A stretch of 64,000 nucleotides of DNA. Origin: Nitrospira sp. ND1. Its GTDB lineage: Bacteria; Nitrospirota; Nitrospiria; Nitrospirales; Nitrospiraceae. Position 1 is the first letter of the stretch, and the number at the start of each line of letters is the position of its first letter. The position numbers were made by a program, and so were the translations under genes. The stretch lies in the NCBI RefSeq assembly GCF_900170025.1, contig NZ_FWEX01000006.1, positions 1,199,087 through 1,263,086 on the forward strand, in the 5' to 3' direction. Below the pieces are notes generated by a model. The model was not told where the DNA came from and made no database searches. It saw nothing but the letters and a program-made list of their open reading frames with translations. This document shows, piece after piece, positions 34,896 to 42,088 of the stretch.

Positions 34896-35785
34896 GACGA
34901 CAGCCCTCCGCCCCCGCCCGCCTGCTCTGGCTTGGGTTTCTTGTTGAAATACTTGGCGGCCAACCCGCCGAGCGCGATCACCAGCAGCATCAACAACTTC
35001 TTTCCTGCGATCACCAGGGGAATGATGAACGCCCAGAGCTTGGCTAACAGGCCGGACTTAATCGCCGCGCCGGCGATGAGCGCCGACAGGCCGACCGCGG
35101 CCACCTTGTCGGTCGTACTATCGAAATCGGTATACCGTTTCCCCTCGATAAACTCCACATTGGACAACAGAAGGCCGACGTGCGGCTTCAGCACCGGCAA
35201 CTGCTCCAGGGACCCAACCATGTTCATGCTGAGGTACCCCTGCCGCCCCAGTGCCAGGGTGTTGTAATTCACCCCCACGGTTTCCCGTTCCTGCGCCGAG
35301 ATGGCCCAGACCACTTTGCTCGCCGCCTTATCGTAATGCGGCTTTTCCTCCCAACCACGAATGACCAGCGGGGGAAAACCCTGCGCCTGGCGAGTCTTGT
35401 TATCCTCGTCCGTTCCCTCTTTGATGGAGGTCATCAGCGCATCGGCGTCCCAATTGGCCGCCTCATCGTCTTTCACATAACCCGCATCGATGTACCGGAC
35501 CACCATGAACCACTGCTCATTTTCTGCTGTCGCGGTAATCAGGCCCAGCTCGGCACCGGAGGGGAAATTCCCCATCTGCTTGAGCAGGCGTTGGGTTTCC
35601 TGACCCCCGAGAAACCGATACCCCTTCGGCAGCTTCAGGACGGCCTGATCTCCTAACTTGGCCTCACCAGGTCCGACCTGCCATGCAAGCGCCTGCTGCG
35701 GCGGCTCCTCTGCGATGGCGGGCAGCGCCCAAGCAGCCAGTACCAGAACAATAACCGCCATGAGCCTCAGCCGATACCTGACCAT
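34892..35785 (-). CDS. DUF2167 membrane-anchored periplasmic protein
   Basis: A 297-residue protein with a signal peptide (LMAVIVLVLAAWALPAIA). A periplasmic domain follows with LPKGYRFLGGQETQRLL and RGWEEKPHYDKAASKVVWA, features of the DUF2167 family. There are two closing hydrophobic segments near residues 230-280 and a Lys/Gly-rich cytoplasmic tail. The biochemical role of DUF2167 is unknown. The 4-bp overlap with a site-2 protease suggests that the tail-anchored protein is processed in the membrane by it. Confidence 0.8.
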   Translation of the reverse strand: MVRYRLRLMAVIVLVLAAWALPAIAEEPPQQALAWQVGPGEAKLGDQAVLKLPKGYRFLGGQETQRLLKQMGNFPSGAELGLITATAENEQWFMVVRYIDAGYVKDDEAANWDADALMTSIKEGTDEDNKTRQAQGFPPLVIRGWEEKPHYDKAASKVVWAISAQERETVGVNYNTLALGRQGYLSMNMVGSLEQLPVLKPHVGLLLSNVEFIEGKRYTDFDSTTDKVAAVGLSALIAGAAIKSGLLAKLWAFIIPLVIAGKKLLMLLVIALGGLAAKYFNKKPKPEQAGGGGGLSS

Positions 35786-36021
35786 AACCGGACCTCCCTA
35801 TGCCGCCTGTTCTTTATCATGGCGTGCGGAAAACCAAGACAAACACATCACCGCTGCCGAGATTTTTAAGATCACGACTCGATCATCTTAGCGTATTCGC
35901 CGCACATGCCCATTCAAAACTTGTTGAAGCCGTCTGAATATTGAGCCCAAGCGTCAACCTTTCCTGTTTATCGAGGAGTTCCAGCCCCTTGATCCGGCGC
36001 ATGTGCGACTCCAGTTGCCGG

Positions 36022-37131
36022 TCAGTACACAATCGTCGTCAACGACCGCGATGCATCGTCCCGTTTCTCTACGTGCACCGGCACCCGGCCGATCACACGC
36101 CCGTCTTCGGTTTCCACATCCACCCGCCAGTCGCCGGGATCCAGCCCCTGCTTAAACGTGTAGGCACGATACCCGCCTTCACGCCCTCCGGAAATTTTGA
36201 GGGGTATCTTATCGGCATGGCTGAAGGGCTTGCTCTTGTCGCTGCGGTAGTACCAGTGGTGATAGACCGTGGTTTTCAGCGTCACGGGCGCAAACACCGC
36301 GGTGAAGCAATAGATCGGTTCGTCGGCGGCCACGGTCGTATTCGATCGCTGCCACACCTGAAACCACTGCTTTTCGTACGACAGTTCGAAATGGTCGCCG
36401 GCGCGCTTGACCTCGTGATACATCCCCCCGAACTTCATCGAGAGCGGCACGGGCGGAATCCAGTTCAGAAAGTAGAACCCGACCAACAGGCCGATCAGCG
36501 CCAGCGCGGGCGCGCCGGCCAGCAGCGCCTCGCGATTGGTGCGAGCCGGGTTTCGCCAATAGATCAGCTGCACGACGCGCAGGACGACCAACACGGTCAG
36601 CGCGGCCCCGGCAAGAAAAATGGCCTGGTTCATCAAGCCGGTCATGACGGGCAGGAAAAACGTGAAGAATCCGAAGCAGACCAGGGCATAGAGGCCGACC
36701 AGCAACTGCACGTTCGAGAGCCGGTCGCGTAGGAATTCGTTGGCGACCAGGAATCCCACCAACAGGCAGAAAAAGACCGCGGTCCCCGTAAAGGTCGCGC
36801 TCTTGGAATAGAAAATCGTGTAGGCGCTGAAGAGGCCTCCCAGCAGGAATTGAATCGCCATCGGCGCATAGGGCTTGGCCTGCACGATCCATCTCATAAG
36901 CCGTGGCGCATCCGGCGGGAGATCCTCGACCGTCGCCTCATTCGTGCCCAACCGGCCGGTCAGCACAATGAGAAAGCCCAACAGAGCGAGATAGAACAGC
37001 AGCAACAGATTGTCCTGCAGGCGGTCGATACGCGTCAGCGTGACCGTGTCATAGGTCACGCCACTGAAGAAAAACAGCGGCGGAAGGTAGGGCTTCCCCA
37101 ACACCGATTGGAAGCGTTGCATCGAAACCAT
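36022..37131 (-). CDS. Membrane protein with C-terminal DUF2914 domain
   Basis: A 369-residue protein with about seven hydrophobic helices in residues 45-245, then a soluble C-terminal domain with CFTAVFAPVTLKTTVYHHWYY and a GGYRAYTFKQGLDPGDWRVDV stretch, read in parts, typical of DUF2914. The family often sits beside cell-envelope functions, but no activity is known. It stands alone, 236 bp from the DUF2167 gene; that gap, 35786-36021, holds nothing I recognise. Confidence 0.75.
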   Translation of the reverse strand: MVSMQRFQSVLGKPYLPPLFFFSGVTYDTVTLTRIDRLQDNLLLLFYLALLGFLIVLTGRLGTNEATVEDLPPDAPRLMRWIVQAKPYAPMAIQFLLGGLFSAYTIFYSKSATFTGTAVFFCLLVGFLVANEFLRDRLSNVQLLVGLYALVCFGFFTFFLPVMTGLMNQAIFLAGAALTVLVVLRVVQLIYWRNPARTNREALLAGAPALALIGLLVGFYFLNWIPPVPLSMKFGGMYHEVKRAGDHFELSYEKQWFQVWQRSNTTVAADEPIYCFTAVFAPVTLKTTVYHHWYYRSDKSKPFSHADKIPLKISGGREGGYRAYTFKQGLDPGDWRVDVETEDGRVIGRVPVHVEKRDDASRSLTTIVY

Positions 37132-37248
37132 GGGCTAGATTTCAGGAGAAGCGGACGATTGTCAAACGAAGAGAGGAATTGGTCGCATCAATCAGCGAGT
37201 GGATCAATTCAATGACGGGTCACGAGCACCCGCTTTGATCAACGACAA

Positions 37249-37373
37249 CCGGCAGCTCAACATGGTCATCCAACGAGGCCGCAGGGGAGAAAGAACCGGA
37301 GGCGTACCCTCTGCGGCAGGTTGAGGATTCTTTCGAAACGAGAACGAAGTTGGGGGCCATGTTCAGCTGCCGG
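37249..37373. repeat. Palindromic intergenic repeat, copy C
   Basis: The ends CCGGCAGCTCAACATGG and CCATGTTCAGCTGCCGG pair with one mismatch. The core retains GAGGCCGCAGG, CCGGAGGCGTA and CGAGAACGAAG. The right end abuts the TAA stop (37377-37375) of the minus-strand gene that follows. Confidence 0.72.
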
Positions 37374-37374
37374 A

Positions 37375-38451
37375 TTACATGAAGGGTGGGAGCGGCGCAT
37401 ACGTCACATCGTATCCCAACAGACGTTCCAGCCACGCAGCCATATGTTCTTCAGGCAAGGGAGCGCGATTCAAACGCACCTCCAACTGGAATCCACCGGC
37501 GGTGCCGACGATCCCGATAATGGCCGACGCATCGTCCCCTTCCGGCATCAACTCCTGTGTTTGAAATTCGCACAGCGTGCTATAGAGGCGTCCCTGCGGC
37601 TCGATCGTGGCGAGCACTTCCGGCAATTCGCCCAGTGCGCAATGCACGGAACAGCGATACACCGAACGGGCGCCTGGCTGTACCGCCGCAAATGCGTCCA
37701 GCGCCGGCTCCGAAAAACCCGTCAGGTAGGCGCGCACACCGGCCGGCTGCGGCGCAAAGGTGGCCGCCAACCGGCTCGCCGGCACGAGAAACTCGTAGGC
37801 ATCCAAGGAGTTGTATTCGAACTGACAGGGGCCGAAGGCATCCGGCCAGGAACAGAAAAACGGCGTCGCCGGATCCGCCGGCCTCAACACCAGGCCGCCC
37901 TTCTCCACGGAAGTTTCCACCGGCAGGTCCAACGTCCCGATGGCGTCGAGAAAGATCGCCCGCCGTTCATCGATCCATTCCACCCGCCGCGCGTCCTCAC
38001 GCGTTTCCCCGGGCGTCACCACCTCCTGGGTATGCAGGCGCACGCGGATAAAGGCATGGTTATGCCGGAAGCCCAGCCAGAACATGCACGTGGGATGATG
38101 AAACCGCAGCCCGGGTTTCGTGCGCCAGGGATGGCTGATGGAGCAGTAGGTACCGACGTCCTGAAACCGCTGGTAAACCGTGTGGTAGCCGCCTGCGAGT
38201 AGAAAAAAATCGCCTTGCCACGCCTCGCGGATATGCAGAAGCGTGACGTCCTCCGTCGCCCAGTGATCGAGTTGATCGAACGCGTCGGGAGAATCGACCG
38301 CCCAATCCTCCACGTAGCAAATCACATCCTTGGCGGGATGCGCGGGCTTCAGTCCCAGAGTCGCCAGCCGCTCGCCGACCGCCAGCACCTCGCGAAAGGT
38401 CAATCGGCCCGAGGTCTCCCACCGCCGTTCACGCACAACCACCCTCCGCAC
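37375..38451 (-). CDS. Conserved-looking protein of unknown function
   Basis: A 358-residue frame with GTG start and steady codon use; no family is recognised. It is soluble, rich in aromatic residues, with no signal peptide or membrane helix. HHPTCMFWLGFRHNHAFIRVRLHTQ, read in two parts, is a notable His/aromatic-rich stretch (about 120-145) that might bind metal or an aromatic ligand. RRVEWIDERRAIFLDAIG follows. The stop lies right at repeat copy C. Neighbouring genes give no functional clue. Confidence 0.7.
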   Translation of the reverse strand: MRRVVVRERRWETSGRLTFREVLAVGERLATLGLKPAHPAKDVICYVEDWAVDSPDAFDQLDHWATEDVTLLHIREAWQGDFFLLAGGYHTVYQRFQDVGTYCSISHPWRTKPGLRFHHPTCMFWLGFRHNHAFIRVRLHTQEVVTPGETREDARRVEWIDERRAIFLDAIGTLDLPVETSVEKGGLVLRPADPATPFFCSWPDAFGPCQFEYNSLDAYEFLVPASRLAATFAPQPAGVRAYLTGFSEPALDAFAAVQPGARSVYRCSVHCALGELPEVLATIEPQGRLYSTLCEFQTQELMPEGDDASAIIGIVGTAGGFQLEVRLNRAPLPEEHMAAWLERLLGYDVTYAPLPPFM

Positions 38452-38481
38452 TCGCCACGCGACGGCCGAAACCGGACCGCT

Positions 38482-39111
38482 TCATTTGGCTGACTTCAGC
38501 GTGCGGCCCTCGATTTTGGTATCGGTGATAAACCGCTCAATCCCGTCTTGCAGGAGGCCGGACATGAGGGTTTCGACATCTTCGCTGGTGAACCAGAACA
38601 CCAGCTTGGTCTGTTCGCCCTGAATGTTGCGCACGGTGCTGCTGTCGTCCGCGAGATTCCTGGCCTTGATGACCAACCGGCTCTCGCCGGTCAATTTGGT
38701 ATTGAAGACCCGGCTCTTTGCGTTCGTCGAGAAGTCACGGATTTCTCCCCCGATCACGATATCCGCGCCTGACACTCCGACGCCCGCCTGTACGACGCGC
38801 GCGTCCCAACCGCGGCGGTTCCATCCCCGCTGGCGCAGCGTTTCGGCCAGCGCCTCGGCAATCGTCACTCCCGGCGCGCCTCCGTTGACGTTGAAATTCG
38901 TGACCCCACCGCCCAAATGGGTACGTTGGCCGATTTTCGACCGGTCGGTTCGCAAATCTTCAAACGGTTCGATCACAATCTTCAACGGCTCAGTCTGGCT
39001 GCTCTGCGCGAACGGCTGTTGCGTCTGAAGATTCAGCGAGACCATTTCTCCCGTACCGGCACAGCCCAGCAGCAACGCCAGGCCCACTGCGACACAACAC
39101 TGACCCACCAT
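38482..39111 (-). CDS. Outer-membrane-type lipoprotein of unknown function
   Basis: The ATG at 39111 is chosen because it starts a clean lipoprotein signal: a hydrophobic VGLALLLG then Cys in LLGCAG. The frame continues to a GTG at 39273 without sense. The mature part of about 190 residues includes LKIVIEPFEDLRTDR, GVTIAEALAETLRQRGW and GADIVIGGEIRDF, a pattern seen in YajG/curli-assembly-like lipoproteins. FIERFITD-like C-terminal helices follow. It probably sits in the outer membrane facing the periplasm. Function is unknown. Confidence 0.78.
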   Translation of the reverse strand: MVGQCCVAVGLALLLGCAGTGEMVSLNLQTQQPFAQSSQTEPLKIVIEPFEDLRTDRSKIGQRTHLGGGVTNFNVNGGAPGVTIAEALAETLRQRGWNRRGWDARVVQAGVGVSGADIVIGGEIRDFSTNAKSRVFNTKLTGESRLVIKARNLADDSSTVRNIQGEQTKLVFWFTSEDVETLMSGLLQDGIERFITDTKIEGRTLKSAK

Positions 39112-39301
39112 GCGACATCCCTGTGCAATCACACATGCCTCCCTGTCAGTAAGTGACGTTCCCCAAAGACGCGCACAGTCTACCCAACTCGCAGCCGGAT
39201 GACAAACGGGAAGGAGGCCTGGAAGAAACGCGTCGGCGCGGCTCGCTGAATGCCGATGACGGAGAACACGCACGGCCGGAACAAGTCGAATGCAGGGCCG
39301 A

Positions 39302-39931
39302 TCAGGGGGTCAGGAGCGGCAGGAGGCTCCGGAAAGTCTCACGGCCCACCTCCGACAGTCGGCCTTCGGACATAGCGGGCTGATCCAACGGTACGAACCG
39401 GGCAATCTTGAACCAGGCCCGACCGGACAAGACGGCCGCCAATTGAGCCTTGCGGTCATGGGTGATCGGCAGGGTGTAACCTTCGCCCCGCTTCCATTCC
39501 CAAAGCGTGGGAGCGAGGGACAGCTCCAGCCCCTGACCGGCCAGCTGGTGGAATCGATCGAAGAAGTTCTTCTTGCACTGTTTGACCTGCCCCCCTTCCA
39601 CAATTATGGCAAAGACCAGATGGTGGCCCCACCAGCAGAGCGAGCGAAAGGTGAACTTGTCGTCCCCGAGGAAATGTTTGGGGTAATCCAGGTATTGATA
39701 GGGGCACTCTTCGAGCCGCTCGCCCTTCACAACCTGCATTTTTGATGGATCGAACCCGGGCGGCACCAGCAGCGTGGTCCGGCCCAAGTCTTCCTGTAAC
39801 CCGGCCTGAAGTTCGGTGAGCAGATCGCGCACCTTGAGAATGATACGTTCCTTGGCACGAAACAGCTCCCCGTCCGCGACCAAGGTAAGTTCAGCAGGTG
39901 TCAGCGAGGAGTCTTGTGACGGAGAAGCCAT
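39302..39931 (-). CDS. Conserved-looking protein of unknown function
   Basis: A 209-residue soluble protein from the ATG at 39931 (the frame is open to 39976). A long amphipathic helix LFRAKERIILKVRDLLTEL opens it. LVPPGFDPSKMQVVKGERLEECPYQYLDYP and FRSLCWWGHHLVFAIIVEGG, read in parts, are the distinctive blocks. No known family or catalytic motif is recognised. Sharing strand with the lipoprotein gene 190 bp downstream suggests but does not prove co-transcription. Confidence 0.7.
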   Translation of the reverse strand: MASPSQDSSLTPAELTLVADGELFRAKERIILKVRDLLTELQAGLQEDLGRTTLLVPPGFDPSKMQVVKGERLEECPYQYLDYPKHFLGDDKFTFRSLCWWGHHLVFAIIVEGGQVKQCKKNFFDRFHQLAGQGLELSLAPTLWEWKRGEGYTLPITHDRKAQLAAVLSGRAWFKIARFVPLDQPAMSEGRLSEVGRETFRSLLPLLTP

Positions 39932-39966
39932 CGTTCGTGATCCGAGACGGGTCGGGTCCGACAAGG

Positions 39967-39999
39967 TACGTTTCACGTTTTACATTTCACGTTTCACGG
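39967..39999. repeat. TTTCACG/TTTTACG short-period tract
   Basis: Alternating CGTTTCACG, TTTTACA and TTTCACG units lie just upstream of the gene ending at 39302. Similar tracts occur at 28579-28613, 40721-40762 and 49059-49160. Confidence 0.6.
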
Positions 40000-40039
40000 C
40001 TGTTGCGCGAGATGCCAGCGGACTTTTTCAGCACCGGCG

Positions 40040-40224
40040 AGGAGTCTGTCCGAGTCATCCTTCGTTGCGAGGCGAAGGAACTGCCGGTAGATGCGAGGCC
40101 GCAGGCGCGAAAAAACCGGAGGCGTATTCGCTGGAATACGTTGAGGATTTTTTCGAGTCGAGAACGACGCAGATGCCAGCAGCTCGTTTGCCGAAGCAGA
40201 ATGGCATGACTCGGACAGACTCCT
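40040..40224. repeat. Palindromic intergenic repeat, copy D
   Basis: AGGAGTCTGTCCGAGTCAT (40040-40058) and its exact reverse complement (40206-40224) bound the element, a perfect 19-bp inverted repeat. Inside are the family core GAGGCCGCAGG, CCGGAGGCGTA, TACGTTGAGGATT and CGAGAACGACGC. The right end overlaps the TAG stop (40225-40223) of the next minus-strand gene. Confidence 0.85.
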
Positions 40225-40597
40225 AGGATTTCTGGTGGGATTCGAACACCGACACTTGCAAATCGAATATCCGGCGACAGTCGGCGCAACGCAGGCCTAC
40301 GCTGTCCCGGATCACATCCAGTTCGCGAATGGTGACGGACACGGGATGCGCCAGAAGGCAGGCCTCTAGCAGTTCCTTCGCCGTCGGGAGCGCCTTGGCA
40401 CCCGACATGTCGCCGTCAACCGGCACAGCCGCCACCCGCGCCACCACCTGGTCCGCTGCCATGTGGTGCATCATGCGGCAGGACGTGCAGGCGATGATCA
40501 GCCGCCCCGTCTCGTCGATTCGCTTCAACGACAGGCACAAGGGATGGACGGCGAAACACTGTTGCACGAAGGCGCCGCTTTGAAATCGTTGCCCCAT
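40223..40597 (-). CDS. Small Cys-rich protein of unknown function
   Basis: A 124-residue protein from the ATG at 40597. Two CxxC pairs, CTSC and CADC, lie about 65 residues apart, and a CxxxHHM cluster follows the first, so zinc or haem binding is possible. Between them is MSGAKALPTAKELLEACLLAHP, read in parts. No family is recognised. The stop codon is shared with the end of repeat copy D. It may be related in character to the Cys-rich gene at 41101. Confidence 0.6.
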   Translation of the reverse strand: MGQRFQSGAFVQQCFAVHPLCLSLKRIDETGRLIIACTSCRMMHHMAADQVVARVAAVPVDGDMSGAKALPTAKELLEACLLAHPVSVTIRELDVIRDSVGLRCADCRRIFDLQVSVFESHQKS

Positions 40598-40626
40598 AAC
40601 CACCTGATAGAAGAGCCAAAAGAGGC

Positions 40627-40762
40627 TATGGCGTATAGCTTATAGCGGAAGGCAAGAAATCGAGAGTGGGACTACTTGCTATCAGCTACAGGCTATCAAC
40701 CATACGCTCTTAATCCCCTGAGATACGCTTCACGTCTTACGTTTCACGTTTTACGCTTCAAC
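40627..40762. repeat. GCTATAAGC-type and TTTCACG-type tracts
   Basis: This gap has GGCGTATAGCTTATAGC near 40628 and GCTATCAGCTACAGGC near 40679, which can pair loosely. A TTTCACG/TTTTACG tract follows at 40721-40762. Similar wording appears at 52880-52965. No gene is seen. Confidence 0.45.
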
Positions 40763-40768
40763 ATGCCG

Positions 40769-41104
40769 CTACAGTTTTGCCAACCCCAGCATCATGAGCA
40801 CCCCGAGGGCGTAGGGGATCATACAGGAATACAGCACGGCGTTGAAGGCTCGCTCCGGCGAAGTCGATCGGACGGTGTGATCTTTGTAAATGAACTCGTA
40901 GGCGAGAATCAGCAGCGTGAGGGTCAGCACGAAGACCCGACTCGTGCGAGGCCAGGTGTAGTGCCCGCTCACGATGAAATTGGCCGTAAAGAAGCCGCTG
41001 GAGATAAACAGAAGCGGCGCAAGCACATAGCGAAGGGTGTGGGAAAAGTAGACGTGCCAGACGGGTCTGGTAGATCGTTGCTGCGGATCGAGTAAGAGGG
41101 TCAT
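40769..41104 (-). CDS. Small membrane protein
   Basis: The ATG at 41104 overlaps the stop of the upstream Cys-rich gene by 4 bp and gives 111 residues; the longer frame to 41233 lies inside that gene. Three hydrophobic segments are visible (LRYVLAPLLFISSGFFTANFI, VFVLTLTLLILAYEF and AVLYSCMIPYALGVLMMLGL, each read in part). No family is recognised. Co-expression with a zinc-ribbon-like protein is the only functional hint. Confidence 0.65.
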   Translation of the reverse strand: MTLLLDPQQRSTRPVWHVYFSHTLRYVLAPLLFISSGFFTANFIVSGHYTWPRTSRVFVLTLTLLILAYEFIYKDHTVRSTSPERAFNAVLYSCMIPYALGVLMMLGLAKL

Positions 41105-41391
41105 GACCCGACTGGTGCGGGTTGGCTGGAAGGCGGCGGAGAGGCTTGCTTCGCCTGTTCCTCGGCGGTCCGGCAGGTTTTGCAGATGCGCGGACGCTGC
41201 TTGAGGAAGCTGATCTTCCCGCTGGCGAGACAACTATAGTGCACAAACTCATCGCACACCGCGCAACGCGACCAGCCGCCGCGCAACATCGTCTTATCAC
41301 GGTAGAGACCCTGCTGACAGACTTTGCAGTTGCGGGGCTCGATCCCCAGCAGCATAGGTTCCCACTCACCGGCGGCTTTACGAATACTCAT
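41101..41391 (-). CDS. Small zinc-ribbon-type protein
   Basis: A 96-residue protein with three CxxC pairs: CKVC, CAVC and CKTC, plus HYSC between the last two. The arrangement could hold two zinc ions, as in double zinc ribbons or RING-like fingers. The C-terminal tail is Pro/Ser/Gln rich. It is translationally coupled to the small membrane protein downstream. Function is unknown; an adaptor role at the membrane is a guess. Confidence 0.65.
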   Translation of the reverse strand: MSIRKAAGEWEPMLLGIEPRNCKVCQQGLYRDKTMLRGGWSRCAVCDEFVHYSCLASGKISFLKQRPRICKTCRTAEEQAKQASPPPSSQPAPVGS

Positions 41392-41442
41392 AGCGCGGAA
41401 GTATAGCGAAGGGGTCCAAGAAAAAACAAGGAGCCCCCCGAC

Positions 41443-41742
41443 TCATGAAAGCTTGTTTCGGGATGCCCAGTAACCTGGTTTGCGCTTCACGTGCATCACC
41501 GCAGCCACATAGATTGTCCGCCCTTCGACGGCATAGATCACGCCATAGGGGAATTGCTGGACCAGATAACGCCGGAATCTTCCCTTGAGAGTTCGCCAAA
41601 GAGTGGGATATTTCCGGATTTGGTCGAATGCCGCCTCAACGGCAACCAAAAACTCTTCGCCCAGGCCGTGGCGGCAATCCTCATAGTAGAGGGCTGCCTG
41701 GCTCAATTCGGCTTTCGCTGCCGGATCAAAAAGCAGCCTCAA
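41443..41742 (-). CDS. RelE/ParE-family toxin
   Basis: A 99-residue protein with the ParE/RelE layout: an N-terminal strand VRLLFDPAAKAEL-like segment, helix EEFLVAVEAAFDQIRKYP, and the strand RRYLVQQFPYGVIYAVEGRTIYVAAVMHVKRKP, read in parts. The conserved Arg/Tyr and the VxHxxRxP ending of this toxin fold are present as MHVKRKPGYW. It overlaps the antitoxin gene by 4 bp. Targets are either ribosome-bound mRNA or gyrase, depending on subfamily. Confidence 0.88.
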   Translation of the reverse strand: MRLLFDPAAKAELSQAALYYEDCRHGLGEEFLVAVEAAFDQIRKYPTLWRTLKGRFRRYLVQQFPYGVIYAVEGRTIYVAAVMHVKRKPGYWASRNKLS

Positions 41743-41972
41743 CGACGGAGATCCTTGCGGATGTCGCGCAACGACTTGGCGACCGAAAGCGGCTTGGTAA
41801 GTTTTCGCTTCCAGGCGGAAAATCGTTGTTCTGCCTCTGCGACCCAGGCTTCATCCACTGAGGTCAGGCGTTCGCCGTTCATCCCTGCCATGAGTCGCGC
41901 AGCCAACCGTTCACGCTCAGTCGGCGAAAGCTTCCGAGCCTGTTTTTCAATAGTCAGGGCAAGGGTCGTCAT
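41739..41972 (-). CDS. Addiction-module antitoxin component
   Basis: From the ATG at 41972, which has AGGAG 8 bp upstream, the product is 77 residues. The block LSPTERERLAARLMAGM and the following VDEAWVAEAEQRF match the addiction-module component family paired with ParE-type toxins. The C-terminus is basic and likely wraps the toxin. The gene order antitoxin-toxin and the 4-bp overlap are standard. Confidence 0.85.
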   Translation of the reverse strand: MTTLALTIEKQARKLSPTERERLAARLMAGMNGERLTSVDEAWVAEAEQRFSAWKRKLTKPLSVAKSLRDIRKDLRR

Positions 41973-42088
41973 CGGCTCCACTCCTTGAAAAATGTCTCAG
42001 AGCCCCTACGCTGCTTTGTGAAACTCTACAACCTGCTGGAATTCTCTGCAACCCATGACCCTCCTGAGACCGGTATCGTGATCGTGGG

